Notes: generated from the sequence alone by a model not told the origin. DNA of 64,000 nt from Novibacillus thermophilus (GCF_002005165.1 NZ_CP019699.1:2976001-3040000), one strand, 5' to 3'; positions 1 to 8,506 are shown, counted from the first letter of the stretch. Made by a program: numbers and translations.

Positions 1-163
1 GGCTACCGACAAGAGAAAGGTTCTGGCACATGCTGCTAGCGGCAGGCTGCATTCCTGTTGGGACAGAGGGTGGCTTAAGGCTACTCCTGTCTCGCATGTT
101 CATCTCGTTGCCGCAAGAAGAAAAACTGTACTGCCCAGTGTGGATTATGAGGAGGGATGTCTA

Positions 164-337
164 GTGAACATTGCAGACAACTTACAGCACCTTGAAACTC
201 ATTACATAAACATCTGGATAAAAAAGTGGGAACAACAGCTAGCTGAGATCGATTCTGAACCGTTACGCAAACAGTTACAAGAGAATATTGACAAAGCAAA
301 ACGAGAAATCAAAAAAAGAGAGGAGGGTGGGGAGTAG
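164..337 (+). CDS. small hypothetical protein, charged helix
   Basis: A 57-residue protein is predicted from the GTG at 164, chosen because a strong GGAGGGA ribosome binding site lies about six bases upstream (151-157). The product is rich in Lys, Glu and Gln with regular hydrophobics, so it should form one long, possibly coiled-coil, helix. There is no signal peptide or membrane segment and I recognise no family. The same frame is open without a stop back to base 2, so a longer gene entering from the left edge cannot be excluded. The next gene starts 144 bases downstream on the same strand. No function is inferred. Confidence 0.45.
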   Translation: MNIADNLQHLETHYINIWIKKWEQQLAEIDSEPLRKQLQENIDKAKREIKKREEGGE

Positions 338-481
338 TCAATCAAGCCCGTCACGACATCCTGCTTACTGTCGTTCCCGGGGAGACAAGCCCCCGCCATA
401 TCAATTGACTGCCTCCAACGGACCAAAATGTGATAGGCTGACATTAACTTTAAATTTTAAACAGGGCGGAGTGGTCGCAAC

Positions 482-1132
482 ATGAAACGGTTGAAGATGA
501 AAGAACCAGTGAACACGTGGACCCATTTTGTCACGTTTATCGCTGCCATTGTAGGGTTAGTGTTTCTCATTACATTGACGCGGGAAAACATGACCAAGCT
601 TGTGACGATGACGATATACGGCGTGAGTATCATCGTGTTGTACGGTGCAAGTTCTCTGTACCATTGGATCAAAACGACACCGCGGAAAGAGTACATACTG
701 AGGAAAATCGACCACGTCGCCATCTATGTGTTCATCGCGGGTTCGTACACACCCGTTTTTTACTACGGACTTGAGGGTTCCTGGCGATGGACGATGCTTT
801 CAGCTGTCTGGGTGCTCGCTTTCGTTGGCATCGTCATCAAATTAGCTTTTGTTCAAACGCCGCGATTGATTTCAACGGCATTTTACGTCACACTGGGCTG
901 GATCGCCGTCGTTCCGTTTGTTCAACTGGTTGACAACTTACCACTCGGAGCCATTGTATTGATGATGGCCGGCGGCATCGCCTATACGATAGGGGCGGTG
1001 ATATACGCGACGAAAAGTTTTGACTTCTATCCCAACCGCTTTGGATTTCACGAAATATTCCACTTGTTTGTGATGGCCGGAAGCATCCTGCACTTTATCA
1101 TGATGGTCGCTTTCATTGTGCCGTTGAGATAA
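482..1132 (+). CDS. hemolysin III family / PAQR membrane protein
   Basis: This 216-residue integral membrane protein has seven predicted hydrophobic segments. The family signatures are present: TWTH near residue 15, SSLYHW (Ser57/58, His61), KIDH followed by a GSYTP stretch (Asp77), and the C-terminal FGFHEIFH motif with its His residues. In the PAQR superfamily these Ser/Asp/His residues bind a metal and are thought to form a hydrolase-like site in the membrane. The family name comes from a Bacillus cereus hemolysin, but most members are not proven toxins. The ATG follows a GGCGGAG site about ten bases upstream. The family is certain; the function is not. Confidence 0.9.
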   Translation: MKRLKMKEPVNTWTHFVTFIAAIVGLVFLITLTRENMTKLVTMTIYGVSIIVLYGASSLYHWIKTTPRKEYILRKIDHVAIYVFIAGSYTPVFYYGLEGSWRWTMLSAVWVLAFVGIVIKLAFVQTPRLISTAFYVTLGWIAVVPFVQLVDNLPLGAIVLMMAGGIAYTIGAVIYATKSFDFYPNRFGFHEIFHLFVMAGSILHFIMMVAFIVPLR

Positions 1133-1150
1133 TAAATATTTAAATTTTAC

Positions 1151-1179
1151 TTCATATTTTTAAAAATTTAAGATATAAT
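1151..1179 (+). promoter_or_regulatory. sigma-A promoter for the subtilisin gene
   Basis: TTCATA at 1151-1156, a 17-base spacer and a perfect TATAAT at 1174-1179 sit in a very AT-rich stretch, 50 bases before the GTG start at 1229. The -10 box matches in full and the -35 box matches 4 of 6. Confidence 0.6.
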
Positions 1180-1228
1180 GACAATAAAACAGATAAATTT
1201 TTTATCGCATGTTGAAGGAGGGAGCATC

Positions 1229-2521
1229 GTGAATCCATTGTTCAAAGGTTGGGAACAGAAGGCCGTGCAAGTGTTGGATCGCACGTTGGCGGATACGTTG
1301 CCAGGAGTAAAGAGCGAATCGACATTACCTGTTATAATCGAGATGACCCCAAACGCAAAAGAAGAGGAGCGGCAGGAGATCAAGCAACTCTGCCAACAGC
1401 GTAAACGAGACGAAATCGTAAACGAATTGAAGTACATCCCCATGGTTACTGCCACTATTTGTCAAGATACTTTGCGGGAAGCGGCCCACCACCCGGGCGT
1501 CAAGCGCATCTTCTACGATCAACAAGTGCGCGCCTACCTCGATGTGGCCGTTCCGACTGTCGCTGCGGACGAAGCGCACGCCCGGTGGGGGTTGACTGGC
1601 AAGGGCATCACGGTGGCAGTGCTCGATACGGGGATAGAGGCTCACGACGACCTCACCAAACCTGAAAACCGTCTCGCAGGTTTTAACGATTTAGTCGGAA
1701 ACGAGACAGAATCTTACGATGACAACGGCCACGGAACGCACGTAGCGGGGATTATTGCCGGAAACGGCTATCGTTCTGACGGTAAATATGTCGGTAGTGC
1801 TCCCGAAGCCAATCTCGTCGGCGTGAAAGTGCTGGACAACCGAGGTTCTGGTCAAGTATCGACGATCATGAGGGGCATCGACTGGTGTATCCAGGAAAAA
1901 GAACAGTACAACATCCGCGTGATAAACCTGTCTTTAGGCGGACCGGCAACTGAACCTTACACGGATGATCCGTTGAGTCGAATGGTGGAGCAAGCGTGGC
2001 ACAACGGTATCGTCGTGTGTGCGGCTGCGGGGAATGAAGGCCCTGAGCCGGGCACTATCGGCACGCCGGGATTCCACCCCTCCATTGTGACCGTCGGTGC
2101 TACGTACGATCAGAACACGGAGACGACTGAAGACGATAAAGAATCGGAATTCTCCAGCCGCGGTCCTACCGTCGACCACCTCAACAAGCCAGATGTGTTA
2201 GCCCCGGGGGAAAAGATCGTCTCACTTCTGGCAGAGAATTCACCGCTGAACAGAAGAATTGAAAGGGGAGACCTTTCTTCTCCGCTCGACGGATACGTGG
2301 AACTGTCCGGAACGTCGATGGCCACACCACTCTGTGCCGGCGTCGCCGCGTTGCTCATACAGCACAATGAATCGTTGTCACCTAACGATGTGAAGTCGAT
2401 TCTCGTCAGTTCGTCTACACATCTGAAGGGCAGCCAGCCGGGCTACGTCAACGTCGTGAGTGCATTGAAACTGGCTGAAGTGTATTTAGAATACGGGTCG
2501 CACGATGTGTATTCAAGTTAG
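1229..2521 (+). CDS. aprX: S8 serine protease, AprX-like intracellular subtilisin
   Basis: A 430-residue subtilase is read from the GTG at 1229. That start is chosen because AAGGAGGGA at 1215-1223 is correctly spaced from it; an upstream in-frame ATG overlaps the promoter -10 box and lacks a binding site. The catalytic triad is visible: Asp133 in VLDTG, His168 in NGHGTH and Ser363 in SGTSMATP, with the oxyanion Asn in AAAGNEGP. About 120 residues of proregion precede the catalytic domain. There is no signal peptide, so the enzyme should be cytoplasmic, as AprX of B. subtilis (442 aa) is. It is monocistronic, with its own promoter and a terminator after the stop. Confidence 0.9.
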   Translation: MNPLFKGWEQKAVQVLDRTLADTLPGVKSESTLPVIIEMTPNAKEEERQEIKQLCQQRKRDEIVNELKYIPMVTATICQDTLREAAHHPGVKRIFYDQQVRAYLDVAVPTVAADEAHARWGLTGKGITVAVLDTGIEAHDDLTKPENRLAGFNDLVGNETESYDDNGHGTHVAGIIAGNGYRSDGKYVGSAPEANLVGVKVLDNRGSGQVSTIMRGIDWCIQEKEQYNIRVINLSLGGPATEPYTDDPLSRMVEQAWHNGIVVCAAAGNEGPEPGTIGTPGFHPSIVTVGATYDQNTETTEDDKESEFSSRGPTVDHLNKPDVLAPGEKIVSLLAENSPLNRRIERGDLSSPLDGYVELSGTSMATPLCAGVAALLIQHNESLSPNDVKSILVSSSTHLKGSQPGYVNVVSALKLAEVYLEYGSHDVYSS

Positions 2522-2554
2522 CTGTCATCGGTTCTTTCGATAACCCGTCTCGCC

Positions 2555-2580
2555 AAAGGGGAACCCTTCGGTTCCCCTTT
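2555..2580 (+). terminator. rho-independent terminator after aprX
   Basis: A ten-base-pair perfect stem, AAAGGGGAAC pairing with GTTCCCCTTT, has a six-base loop and ends in a short T run. It lies 34 bases after the protease stop codon. The T tract is short, so strength is uncertain. Confidence 0.6.
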
Positions 2581-2663
2581 CCCTGATCATTTCCAGCTAA
2601 CCTGCGCTGTCTCACCCTATCTCTTCGCCTCCGAAAGACCAGTTTTGGCTTTCCGTTTTTCCT

Positions 2664-3164
2664 TCAAGATCTGCCGCCGTTTAACGGTAACTTTTGGAGG
2701 TACCGGACGATGATGACTCCGATGATGGCGCCAGCGGTACTGCTCACGAGAAAACCTGGGACAAAGGCTAGCACGGCTTTCGTTTCGCCGAAGAAGATAC
2801 GTGCCATCGGAACACTCAGAAGTGAGCCCAAAATACCCGTTCCGATCATTTCTCCAGCTGCCGCAAACCGTATTAGCCGCTTTCGCCGGTACAGCCACCC
2901 TGCCAACAAAGCACCGACCATCCCCCCTGGAAAAGCAAAAATCGTCCCGACACCGAGCAAATTTCGGAGTACCCCGATCAAAAAAGCGACAGTGACCGCG
3001 GGAAGGGGGCCGAACAGGACGGCTGCCAACACATTGATGGCATGCTGTACCGGATAGGCTTTCGCTATACCGGCAGGAAACCAGATAAACTGTGAACTGA
3101 CAGTACCGATCGCAACCAAGACGGCCATCGCTGTCAAACGCTGTACTTGGCTTTTTCTCCTCAC
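2664..3164 (-). CDS. thiW: ThiW, substrate-binding (S) component of an ECF transporter for a thiazole precursor
   Basis: This 166-residue, highly hydrophobic protein has about five membrane segments. The typical early loop with FPAGIAKAYPVQH and a following NVLAAVLFGP stretch matches the ThiW S-component family. It is predicted to bind hydroxyethylthiazole and to work with a shared ECF energising module encoded elsewhere. The GTG start overlaps the thiE stop (GTGA, four bases) and has a GGAGG site. It is the last gene of the riboswitch-controlled thi operon, where it would supply the substrate that ThiM phosphorylates. The substrate is inferred from family and context. Confidence 0.85.
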   Translation of the reverse strand: MRRKSQVQRLTAMAVLVAIGTVSSQFIWFPAGIAKAYPVQHAINVLAAVLFGPLPAVTVAFLIGVLRNLLGVGTIFAFPGGMVGALLAGWLYRRKRLIRFAAAGEMIGTGILGSLLSVPMARIFFGETKAVLAFVPGFLVSSTAGAIIGVIIVRYLQKLPLNGGRS

Positions 3165-3829
3165 GGTTGAACTTTCCTCCGTTCCGTTTCGACCGTTTGC
3201 AAAAGCGCTCTGGCCGCCGCCTCCGGGTCCGTTTGGGAAGCTATGGCCGAAATGACAGCCACACCGTCAGCTCCGGCCGAGAGAATGTCAGGGACGTGCG
3301 CGGCTCGAATGCCACCGATGGCGACAATCGGGATCGGCCGTGTCAGTTGTTTACAGAGCGCAGCCAACCCTTCTGGTCCGAGGGGAGTTTTGGCATCGCT
3401 TTTTGAACGGGTGGGAAACATCGGCCCAACTCCGAGATAGTCAGCCCCAGAAGCAATCGCCTCTTCCGCTTCTTGTAACGTGTGGACAGAGACGCCAACC
3501 CACATGTCGTCACCCGTTAACGCGCGAACGTCTTCGACAGGGAGGTCGTCTTGTCCGACGTGAATGCCGTCAGCCTCGAGCAACAAGGCCAAATCTACAC
3601 GATCGTTCACAATGAAAGGGATGTGGTGTTGGCGACATTCGCTGCGCAAAGCGCGCCCGAGGGCCAACGTTTCTTTCATCGTCAAGCCCGAATGCTTGTC
3701 TCTAAACTGAAAACACGTAATACCACCTGCAATCGCCTTTTTCAGCACATCGACAGGAGAGAGGGGAGGGGCACAGTCTTGACTGCCCATGACGAAGTAT
3801 AAGGATAAGTGACGGGCCGGGACCATCAC
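3161..3829 (-). CDS. thiE: thiamine phosphate synthase
   Basis: This TIM-barrel enzyme of 221-222 residues joins HMP-pyrophosphate and thiazole phosphate to make thiamine monophosphate. Characteristic stretches are FQFRDKHSG near the N-terminus, IVNDRVDLAL, DGIHVGQDDLP, YLGVGPMFPTRSK (substrate phosphate binding) and IVAIGGI near the C-terminus. Length is normal for ThiE. The start is GTG 3829 or ATG 3826; both overlap the thiM stop codon and share a GGAGGGG site. Translation is probably coupled to thiM. The enzyme acts in the cytoplasm on the products of ThiD and ThiM from the same operon. Confidence 0.95.
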   Translation of the reverse strand: MMVPARHLSLYFVMGSQDCAPPLSPVDVLKKAIAGGITCFQFRDKHSGLTMKETLALGRALRSECRQHHIPFIVNDRVDLALLLEADGIHVGQDDLPVEDVRALTGDDMWVGVSVHTLQEAEEAIASGADYLGVGPMFPTRSKSDAKTPLGPEGLAALCKQLTRPIPIVAIGGIRAAHVPDILSAGADGVAVISAIASQTDPEAAARALLQTVETERRKVQP

Positions 3830-4635
3830 ACATTCCCCTCCAAAACCGATAGTTTGGCCATGTCACGCAGCTCACGAGGTGTCATCAAATAAAGGGCATC
3901 GATTAAACGCCAGTTTAGCTCGCCGGGGCCTTTTGCCGACCGTGCTGCCAGCTCCGCCGCTACAGCCATCGCACTTAAACCCGCCACGGCGGCAAGGGTG
4001 GAGTCGTTTGTGACGGCGTGACAGGCGCCGACGATAGCGGTGGTTAAACAGCCAGAGCCTGTAATGTAAGGAAGTAGGGGATGGCCGCCTTCAATGACGA
4101 CGGTGCTGTCAAGGCCCGCGACCACGTCCGTTTTTCCCGTCACTGCCACCGTTGTCCCGTACTTGTTCACGAAAGACTGCGCCAGCTGCACGCGGTCGCC
4201 GCCGTCATCAGATGCGTCAACCCCTTTCTGTCCCCACGCCACACCGCACAATGCGGCAATTTCAGCCGCATTTCCGCGGACGACGGCAATGTCCAGTTCG
4301 GCTAACAGCTGCTGGATCTGTTCATTGCGGTAAGCCGTCGTCCCGTACCCGACTGGATCCAAAATAACCGGGATCTTCAACCGGTTCGCAGCGTGACCTG
4401 CCAACTGCATCGCCTCTACCGTGCGTTCTGTCAAAGTGCCAGCATTTAACACAAGGGCCCCGGCGTGGGCCACCATGTCGGCCACTTCTCGCGGTTCCGA
4501 AGTCATCACGGGTGACGCCCCGATCGCGAGCGTCCCGTTAGCTGTAAAATTGGTCACAACGAGATTCGTAATGTTGTGGATGAGTGGTTTCCGTTGGCGC
4601 AATGTTGCCAACAACGTCTCCATCTGTTCACGCAC
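3826..4635 (-). CDS. thiM: hydroxyethylthiazole kinase
   Basis: This 269-residue ribokinase-fold kinase phosphorylates 4-methyl-5-(2-hydroxyethyl)thiazole, the salvage route to the thiazole half of thiamin. Seen are the N-terminal HNITNLVVTNFTANG, the ILDPVGYG stretch, VAVTGKTDVV, and the glycine-rich ITGSGCL catalytic/anion-hole loop. The GTG start at 4635 has an AGGAGGGG site seven bases upstream and overlaps the end of thiD by eight bases. Together with thiW this indicates scavenging of thiazole rather than de novo synthesis: no thiazole-synthesis genes (thiG, thiS, thiF, thiO) are in the window. Confidence 0.95.
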   Translation of the reverse strand: MREQMETLLATLRQRKPLIHNITNLVVTNFTANGTLAIGASPVMTSEPREVADMVAHAGALVLNAGTLTERTVEAMQLAGHAANRLKIPVILDPVGYGTTAYRNEQIQQLLAELDIAVVRGNAAEIAALCGVAWGQKGVDASDDGGDRVQLAQSFVNKYGTTVAVTGKTDVVAGLDSTVVIEGGHPLLPYITGSGCLTTAIVGACHAVTNDSTLAAVAGLSAMAVAAELAARSAKGPGELNWRLIDALYLMTPRELRDMAKLSVLEGNV

Positions 4636-5446
4636 GGGATAACCCCTCCTGTCTGTTGCGGTAAGCCCAGTGGTTGACAGGGCCGTGACCGCGCCCTAAA
4701 TGGATAGGGTGTTTAATCGCTTCGGTAATATAGGTCTTTGCCGTTTCTACAGCCTGTCGAAGGGGAGTCCCTTTGGCTAGCTCCGCCGTAATAGCAGCAG
4801 AAAACGTACAACCGGTTCCGTGGGTGTGTTTTGTGTCATAGCGTGAAGCGACCAGTTCGTCAAACACCGAACCGTCGTAATAAATGTCGCGGGCCTCGTC
4901 ATCCAAATGCCCGCCTTTCACGACGACAGCAGTAGCACCGAACTCATCGACGATCTGTTTAGCAGCGTCTTTCATCTGCTGGACGTTCTGAATTGTGCGC
5001 CCAGTGATTTCTTCTGCTTCGGGAAGATTGGGGGTTACAATCGTCGTCAAAGGGAGCAGTTCGTTGACCAGCTCTTTTTTCGCCGTTTCGGCGAGGAGTG
5101 CGTCACCGCTTTTGGCAACCATCACTGGGTCCATGACGTAGTTGTCAACATTGTACGCCTTCATCTTCTGCGCGACTAACCGAATGACGTCGGACTGGGA
5201 GAGCATGCCCGTTTTCACAGCATTGGGACGAATGTCTTCGTAAACGGCGTCCATCTGGCTTTCAATGAGCTCGAGGGGCATGTCTAAAAAGGTTTTGACG
5301 CCCAGCGTGTTTTGACTGACGACAGCCGTGATGACGGACATGCCGTAAACGCACAATTCCTGAAACGTTTTTAAGTCGGCATGAATGCCCGCACCTCCCG
5401 ACGGGTCCGTTCCGGCAATCGTTAAAGCTCTCGGTACCTGTCCCAT
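4628..5446 (-). CDS. thiD: bifunctional HMP kinase / HMP-phosphate kinase
   Basis: This 272-residue kinase makes HMP-pyrophosphate in two steps. ALTIAGTDPSGGAG at the N-terminus, VMDPVMVAKSGD in the middle and the C-terminal HGTGCTFSAAI loop are diagnostic. The start is ATG 5446, eight bases after GGAG (5455-5458). The frame stays open further upstream, but that DNA is the riboswitch, so the longer reading is rejected. It is the first gene of the thi operon. The leader of about 220 bases between the aptamer and the start contains the regulatory terminator. Confidence 0.93.
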   Translation of the reverse strand: MGQVPRALTIAGTDPSGGAGIHADLKTFQELCVYGMSVITAVVSQNTLGVKTFLDMPLELIESQMDAVYEDIRPNAVKTGMLSQSDVIRLVAQKMKAYNVDNYVMDPVMVAKSGDALLAETAKKELVNELLPLTTIVTPNLPEAEEITGRTIQNVQQMKDAAKQIVDEFGATAVVVKGGHLDDEARDIYYDGSVFDELVASRYDTKHTHGTGCTFSAAITAELAKGTPLRQAVETAKTYITEAIKHPIHLGRGHGPVNHWAYRNRQEGLSRA

Positions 5447-5529
5447 GATCATCACTCCGTAAAATAGTTGAGTTTCAGTACATTCATGCACTCTGCTGCA
5501 GAGGGGGGGAGGCCCGTCGACGTTCAAGT

Positions 5530-5557
5530 AAAAACACCGCAGATGCCATCCGCGGTG
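5530..5557 (-). terminator. riboswitch-controlled intrinsic terminator of the thi operon
   Basis: On the minus strand CACCGC and GCGGTG form a GC-rich stem followed by a run of five T. The left arm and loop (CCGC...TGGCAT) can instead pair with ATGCCAGCGG of the TPP aptamer (plus-strand 5581-5590). This gives the expected mutually exclusive antiterminator: TPP binding frees the terminator and stops transcription before thiD. Confidence 0.75.
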
Positions 5558-5563
5558 CAAAAA

Positions 5564-5667
5564 ATTCTTAGATGTTCCCTCCGCTGGCATTACCCAGTTC
5601 AGGTTAAGCGGTCGACGGTGACAACTAACCATCCTCTCAGCCCGGTTTACCCGAGCTCCCGCAGAAT
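5564..5667 (-). ncRNA. TPP riboswitch (THI element)
   Basis: The minus strand shows the conserved core of the TPP aptamer: CTGAGAGGAT near plus-strand 5635 and CTGAACTGGGTAATGCCAGC around 5584-5603, then GGAGGGAA. The ends ATTCT and AGAAT close the outer P1 stem. It lies between a strong promoter and thiD, with a transcriptional terminator directly downstream, so it should switch off thiamin salvage when TPP is plentiful. Confidence 0.93.
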
Positions 5668-5692
5668 GTATGAAATTCATGCGCTTACAGCT

Positions 5693-5722
5693 ATTATAGG
5701 TTTTATCACCGCTATCTGTCAA
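5693..5722 (-). promoter_or_regulatory. sigma-A promoter of the thi operon
   Basis: A perfect TTGACA (complement at 5717-5722), an 18-base spacer and a perfect TATAAT (complement at 5693-5698) point into the TPP riboswitch. Confidence 0.85.
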
Positions 5723-5817
5723 TGCAACGCTCTCCAGTTTTACAGATCAAAAAGCTACTGAAGAGAAAAAGAAGAGGGCAGCGGTTGTTCTGAGGTTCAG
5801 ACGATTTTACATATATA

Positions 5818-5841
5818 GTTACAAAACTTATATTTTGTAAC
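5818..5841. repeat. perfect 9-bp inverted repeat, operator- or hairpin-like
   Basis: GTTACAAAA and TTTTGTAAC are separated by six bases in a 500-base stretch without a complete gene. No T run follows, so it looks more like a dyad protein-binding site than a terminator. The surrounding AT-rich DNA has promoter-like hexamers, but no gene starts nearby. The partner protein is unknown. Confidence 0.4.
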
Positions 5842-6007
5842 GGTACTATATGGCCAAGAAGTTGACAAAAGCCTCCCTCATCGCCTAACGGAAGTCACCA
5901 GCCCTTTCATCCTTCATCAGTTATATAGATGTGATTTGTAATAAGGTTTCCTTACAATCCATTGCCTTGACTATAGTAGTAGGCTCTCCCAAATGCGGAC
6001 GGATATT

Positions 6008-6172
6008 ATGTTTTCCCTGCTAACCGTCTCTGATCGAACAGCGCTTCGTTAGGGGGATTTGGCCTATTATGCCTTGGAGTTGGTCACATTCGTCCAGTTG
6101 GATCGTAAGGATGCTAGTTTCAAATATTTTAATGCGAATTGCTGTGGTGTATATCTACGTTTATGATTGAAA
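6008..6172 (+). pseudogene. possible IS4-type transposase remnant
   Basis: A plus-strand reading interrupted by one stop gives a GDLAYYALEL stretch followed by VQLDRKDASF. This resembles the 'GDLxYF.L..l..idrkgAyFisRlk' region around the second acidic residue of IS4-family transposases. Only about 50 residues are recognisable and no terminal repeats are seen. The rest of 5723-6240 holds no gene. The call is weak and based on motif resemblance only. Confidence 0.25.
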
Positions 6173-6240
6173 CAGTTCTGCCTAGTCTCTCAAACCTGTC
6201 CCCCGTTTAAGTTATACTAAGAGTAAGGGGAAAATGACAC

Positions 6241-7449
6241 ATGATGAGAATAAAAGACAAAGTAAATGTTAAGCGTGCTGATATTGTTCTTCTTATAGGG
6301 ATTGTAGCGATCTCCGCCAATTTGCGTCCGGCGATTACGTCTGTCGGCCCTCTCATCGGATTTATACGTGACGACATGCATTTATCCAACGGTTTAGCTG
6401 GCCTCCTCACGACTCTCCCTTTAGTCGCCTTTGCCGTCTTTTCTCCGTTGGCGCCGAAGTTTAGCCGCAGACTAGGTATCGAAATGACTTTGTTTCTCGG
6501 CCTCATGACGTTAGTTGCCGGGATTATGTTGCGCTCGACCCCCTCAATGTCTACCTTGTATACCGGCACCTTTACGATCGGCACGGCCATTGCGGTCTCC
6601 AACGTCCTGCTGCCGAGTCTCATTAAACAGAAATTTTCCGACAGAGTCGGTCTCATGACAGGTGTGTACACGACGTTTATGGGCGGTTTTGCAGCGCTTG
6701 GATCCGGTGTGAGCGTTCCCCTGGCGTCGCATTTAGGTTTCGGGTGGCGAAGCGCGCTCGGGTTTTGGGCCGTTTTAGCGGCTTTTGCCGCACTTGTTTG
6801 GCTCCCTCAACTCCGCCATCAAAACCGATCGGGTACTTCGCAAAGGATCGACGTGAAGCTAGGGGGGCTTTGGCGCTCTCCTCTCGCGTGGCAAGTGACT
6901 TGCTTCATGGGATTACAGTCGTCTATTTTTTATGTCACCGTGACGTGGATTCCCAATCTCCTTCACGATAGCGGCATGGACCCTTCGACGTCCGGATGGA
7001 TGGTATCCTATATGCAGCTCATCGGTCTTCCGGCGACATTTATCGTGTCTGTTCTTGCAGATCGCCGTCCCAATCAAAAACGCATCGTGTTTGCAATCAG
7101 TTCGCTTTATATCGTCGCTTTTGCCGGGCTGCTCAGCTTGAAGACGGCCTGGGTGTACGTGTGGATCACGCTTCTTGGAATCGGCCAAAGCTCCACCATC
7201 AGCCTGGCGCTCGCATTCCTCGCCCTTCGTGCAAGAAATGCTCAACAAGCGGCAGAACTTTCAGGGATGGCCCAGTCTGTCGGCTATCTACTGGCCGCAG
7301 TCGGTCCAGTGGCTATCGGTTATCTTTACGATCTGACTCAGACATGGTCCGTTCCGTTAACGGTACTGATGTTTGTTTCATTCTGTATGTTGTTTGCCGG
7401 TCTCGGTGCCGGGCGCAACGCGTATGTCACGCCGGACAAAAACATGTAA
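6241..7449 (+). CDS. MFS transporter, CynX/NimT (YycB-like) family
   Basis: This 402-residue transporter has about 12 membrane segments. The N-terminal ANLRPAITSVGPLI stretch is the hallmark of the CynX/NimT branch of the major facilitator superfamily, as in B. subtilis YycB and the E. coli cyanate and nitroimidazole transporters. GLAGLLTTLPLVAF in the second segment and the central loop fit the same family. The substrate cannot be told from sequence; no cyanase or other catabolic partner is adjacent. An AAGGGG site lies about ten bases before the ATG. It stands alone between the thi operon and the ectoine locus. Confidence 0.85.
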   Translation: MMRIKDKVNVKRADIVLLIGIVAISANLRPAITSVGPLIGFIRDDMHLSNGLAGLLTTLPLVAFAVFSPLAPKFSRRLGIEMTLFLGLMTLVAGIMLRSTPSMSTLYTGTFTIGTAIAVSNVLLPSLIKQKFSDRVGLMTGVYTTFMGGFAALGSGVSVPLASHLGFGWRSALGFWAVLAAFAALVWLPQLRHQNRSGTSQRIDVKLGGLWRSPLAWQVTCFMGLQSSIFYVTVTWIPNLLHDSGMDPSTSGWMVSYMQLIGLPATFIVSVLADRRPNQKRIVFAISSLYIVAFAGLLSLKTAWVYVWITLLGIGQSSTISLALAFLALRARNAQQAAELSGMAQSVGYLLAAVGPVAIGYLYDLTQTWSVPLTVLMFVSFCMLFAGLGAGRNAYVTPDKNM

Positions 7450-7548
7450 CCTTTGCGTCTCCTTTCTTTTCTGAGGGTTAGTTTACATAAAATAATGATT
7501 GTATACAATTTCATAAGGAGACGCTTCTCTCCCGCAGTACGTCACTAG

Positions 7549-7592
7549 AAAAAACAGCCGATGTTCATCTTGTATCGGTGAACATCGGCTGT
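7549..7592 (-). terminator. strong terminator at the end of the ehu operon
   Basis: A perfect 14-base-pair stem (ACAGCCGATGTTCA and its complement, 7554-7567 and 7579-7592) with an 11-base loop is followed on the minus strand by six T (plus-strand A run 7549-7554). It lies about 80 bases after the ehuA stop. The T run supports use by the minus strand; the stem may also act for the MFS gene. Confidence 0.85.
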
Positions 7593-7669
7593 CGCACACG
7601 CGCAAACGCTGTTTTGTCTTGTCTTTAGGCTGTTGCATACTCACTGCTCGGCGGATGCATCACGTGCCA

Positions 7670-8506
7670 TCACGTGCCGTTGCCGTTCGCCCGGAACCGC
7701 TTCAAAAACGACTGCAATCGTTCACTCTTTGGGTTTTCTAAAACATCACCCGGTGTCCCCTGCTCTCCGATGCGGCCGTTGTCGAGAAACACAATTCTGT
7801 CAGCCACGTCCCGGGCAAACTCCATTTCGTGCGTAATCAAAATCATCGTCGTCTTGCCTTCCGAAGCGATGTCTTTAATGACCGAAAGCACTTCCCCGAC
7901 GAGTTCCGGGTCGAGTGCCGCCGTCACCTCGTCAAACAACATCACTTTCGGCTGCATCACCAGCGCCCGCGCAATGGCGACACGCTGTTGCTGTCCTCCA
8001 GACAGCTGGGAAGGATAAGCGTCCACCTTGTCGCGAAGACCGACTTTTTCCAGCATCGTCACTGCCCGTTCTTCCGCCTCTTCCTTGGACAGACCGAGAA
8101 CGTGAACTGGTGCGGTGATGCAATTGCGCATAATCGTCATGTGCGGAAATAAATTGTACTGCTGAAAGACCATGCCGATTTTGCCTCTCACTTTGCGTAA
8201 ATGCTTTTCGTCTGCTGGGATGAGTTTACCGTCTACTCGCTTGTGCCACAACAGTTCGCTATCTACTTCAATCGTACCGGAAGTCGGTTTTTCCAACGTC
8301 ATCAGCATGCGGATGATCGTCGTTTTTCCCGATCCACTCGGGCCGATAATGGCCAGTTTTTCGTTTGGCTGGACGTCTAGATCCAGTTCTTTCAAGACGT
8401 GAACATTGCCAAAAGACTTACTCACCTTATCGTATCGCACGATAGGCTCTGCTCGCCCTTTCTCGGGGGCAGCGTCCAGTGTAGTACTTGCCGTTTCAAC
8501 CATCAC
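7670..8506 (-). CDS. ehuA: ectoine/hydroxyectoine ABC transporter ATPase EhuA
   Basis: This 278-residue ATPase of the polar amino-acid uptake type has Walker A GPSGSGKTT, the Q-loop QQYNLFPHMT, the LSGGQQQR signature, Walker B VMLFDEVTAALDP and the switch His in LITHEM. It is the last gene of a four-gene operon with two membrane components and a binding lipoprotein, and the ABC genes abut ectoine breakdown genes. That context, rather than the ATPase itself, gives the substrate. The GTG/ATG start overlaps the ehuD stop, with an AAAGGAG site. It powers import at the inner face of the membrane. Confidence 0.88.
   Translation of the reverse strand: MMVETASTTLDAAPEKGRAEPIVRYDKVSKSFGNVHVLKELDLDVQPNEKLAIIGPSGSGKTTIIRMLMTLEKPTSGTIEVDSELLWHKRVDGKLIPADEKHLRKVRGKIGMVFQQYNLFPHMTIMRNCITAPVHVLGLSKEEAEERAVTMLEKVGLRDKVDAYPSQLSGGQQQRVAIARALVMQPKVMLFDEVTAALDPELVGEVLSVIKDIASEGKTTMILITHEMEFARDVADRIVFLDNGRIGEQGTPGDVLENPKSERLQSFLKRFRANGNGT

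Noticed and set aside
370-400. CGGGG/CCCCG hairpin upstream of the hemolysin III gene
   Set aside because: Five base pairs only and no T run, too weak to call a terminator.
5447-5722. N-terminal extension of thiD by 92 codons
   Set aside because: The extension crosses the TPP aptamer, terminator and promoter; ATG 5446 has a well-spaced GGAG.
7657-7680. Short direct repeat of ATCACGTGCC at the end of ehuA
   Set aside because: Only two ten-base copies, overlapping the stop codon; no sign of a mobile element or array.
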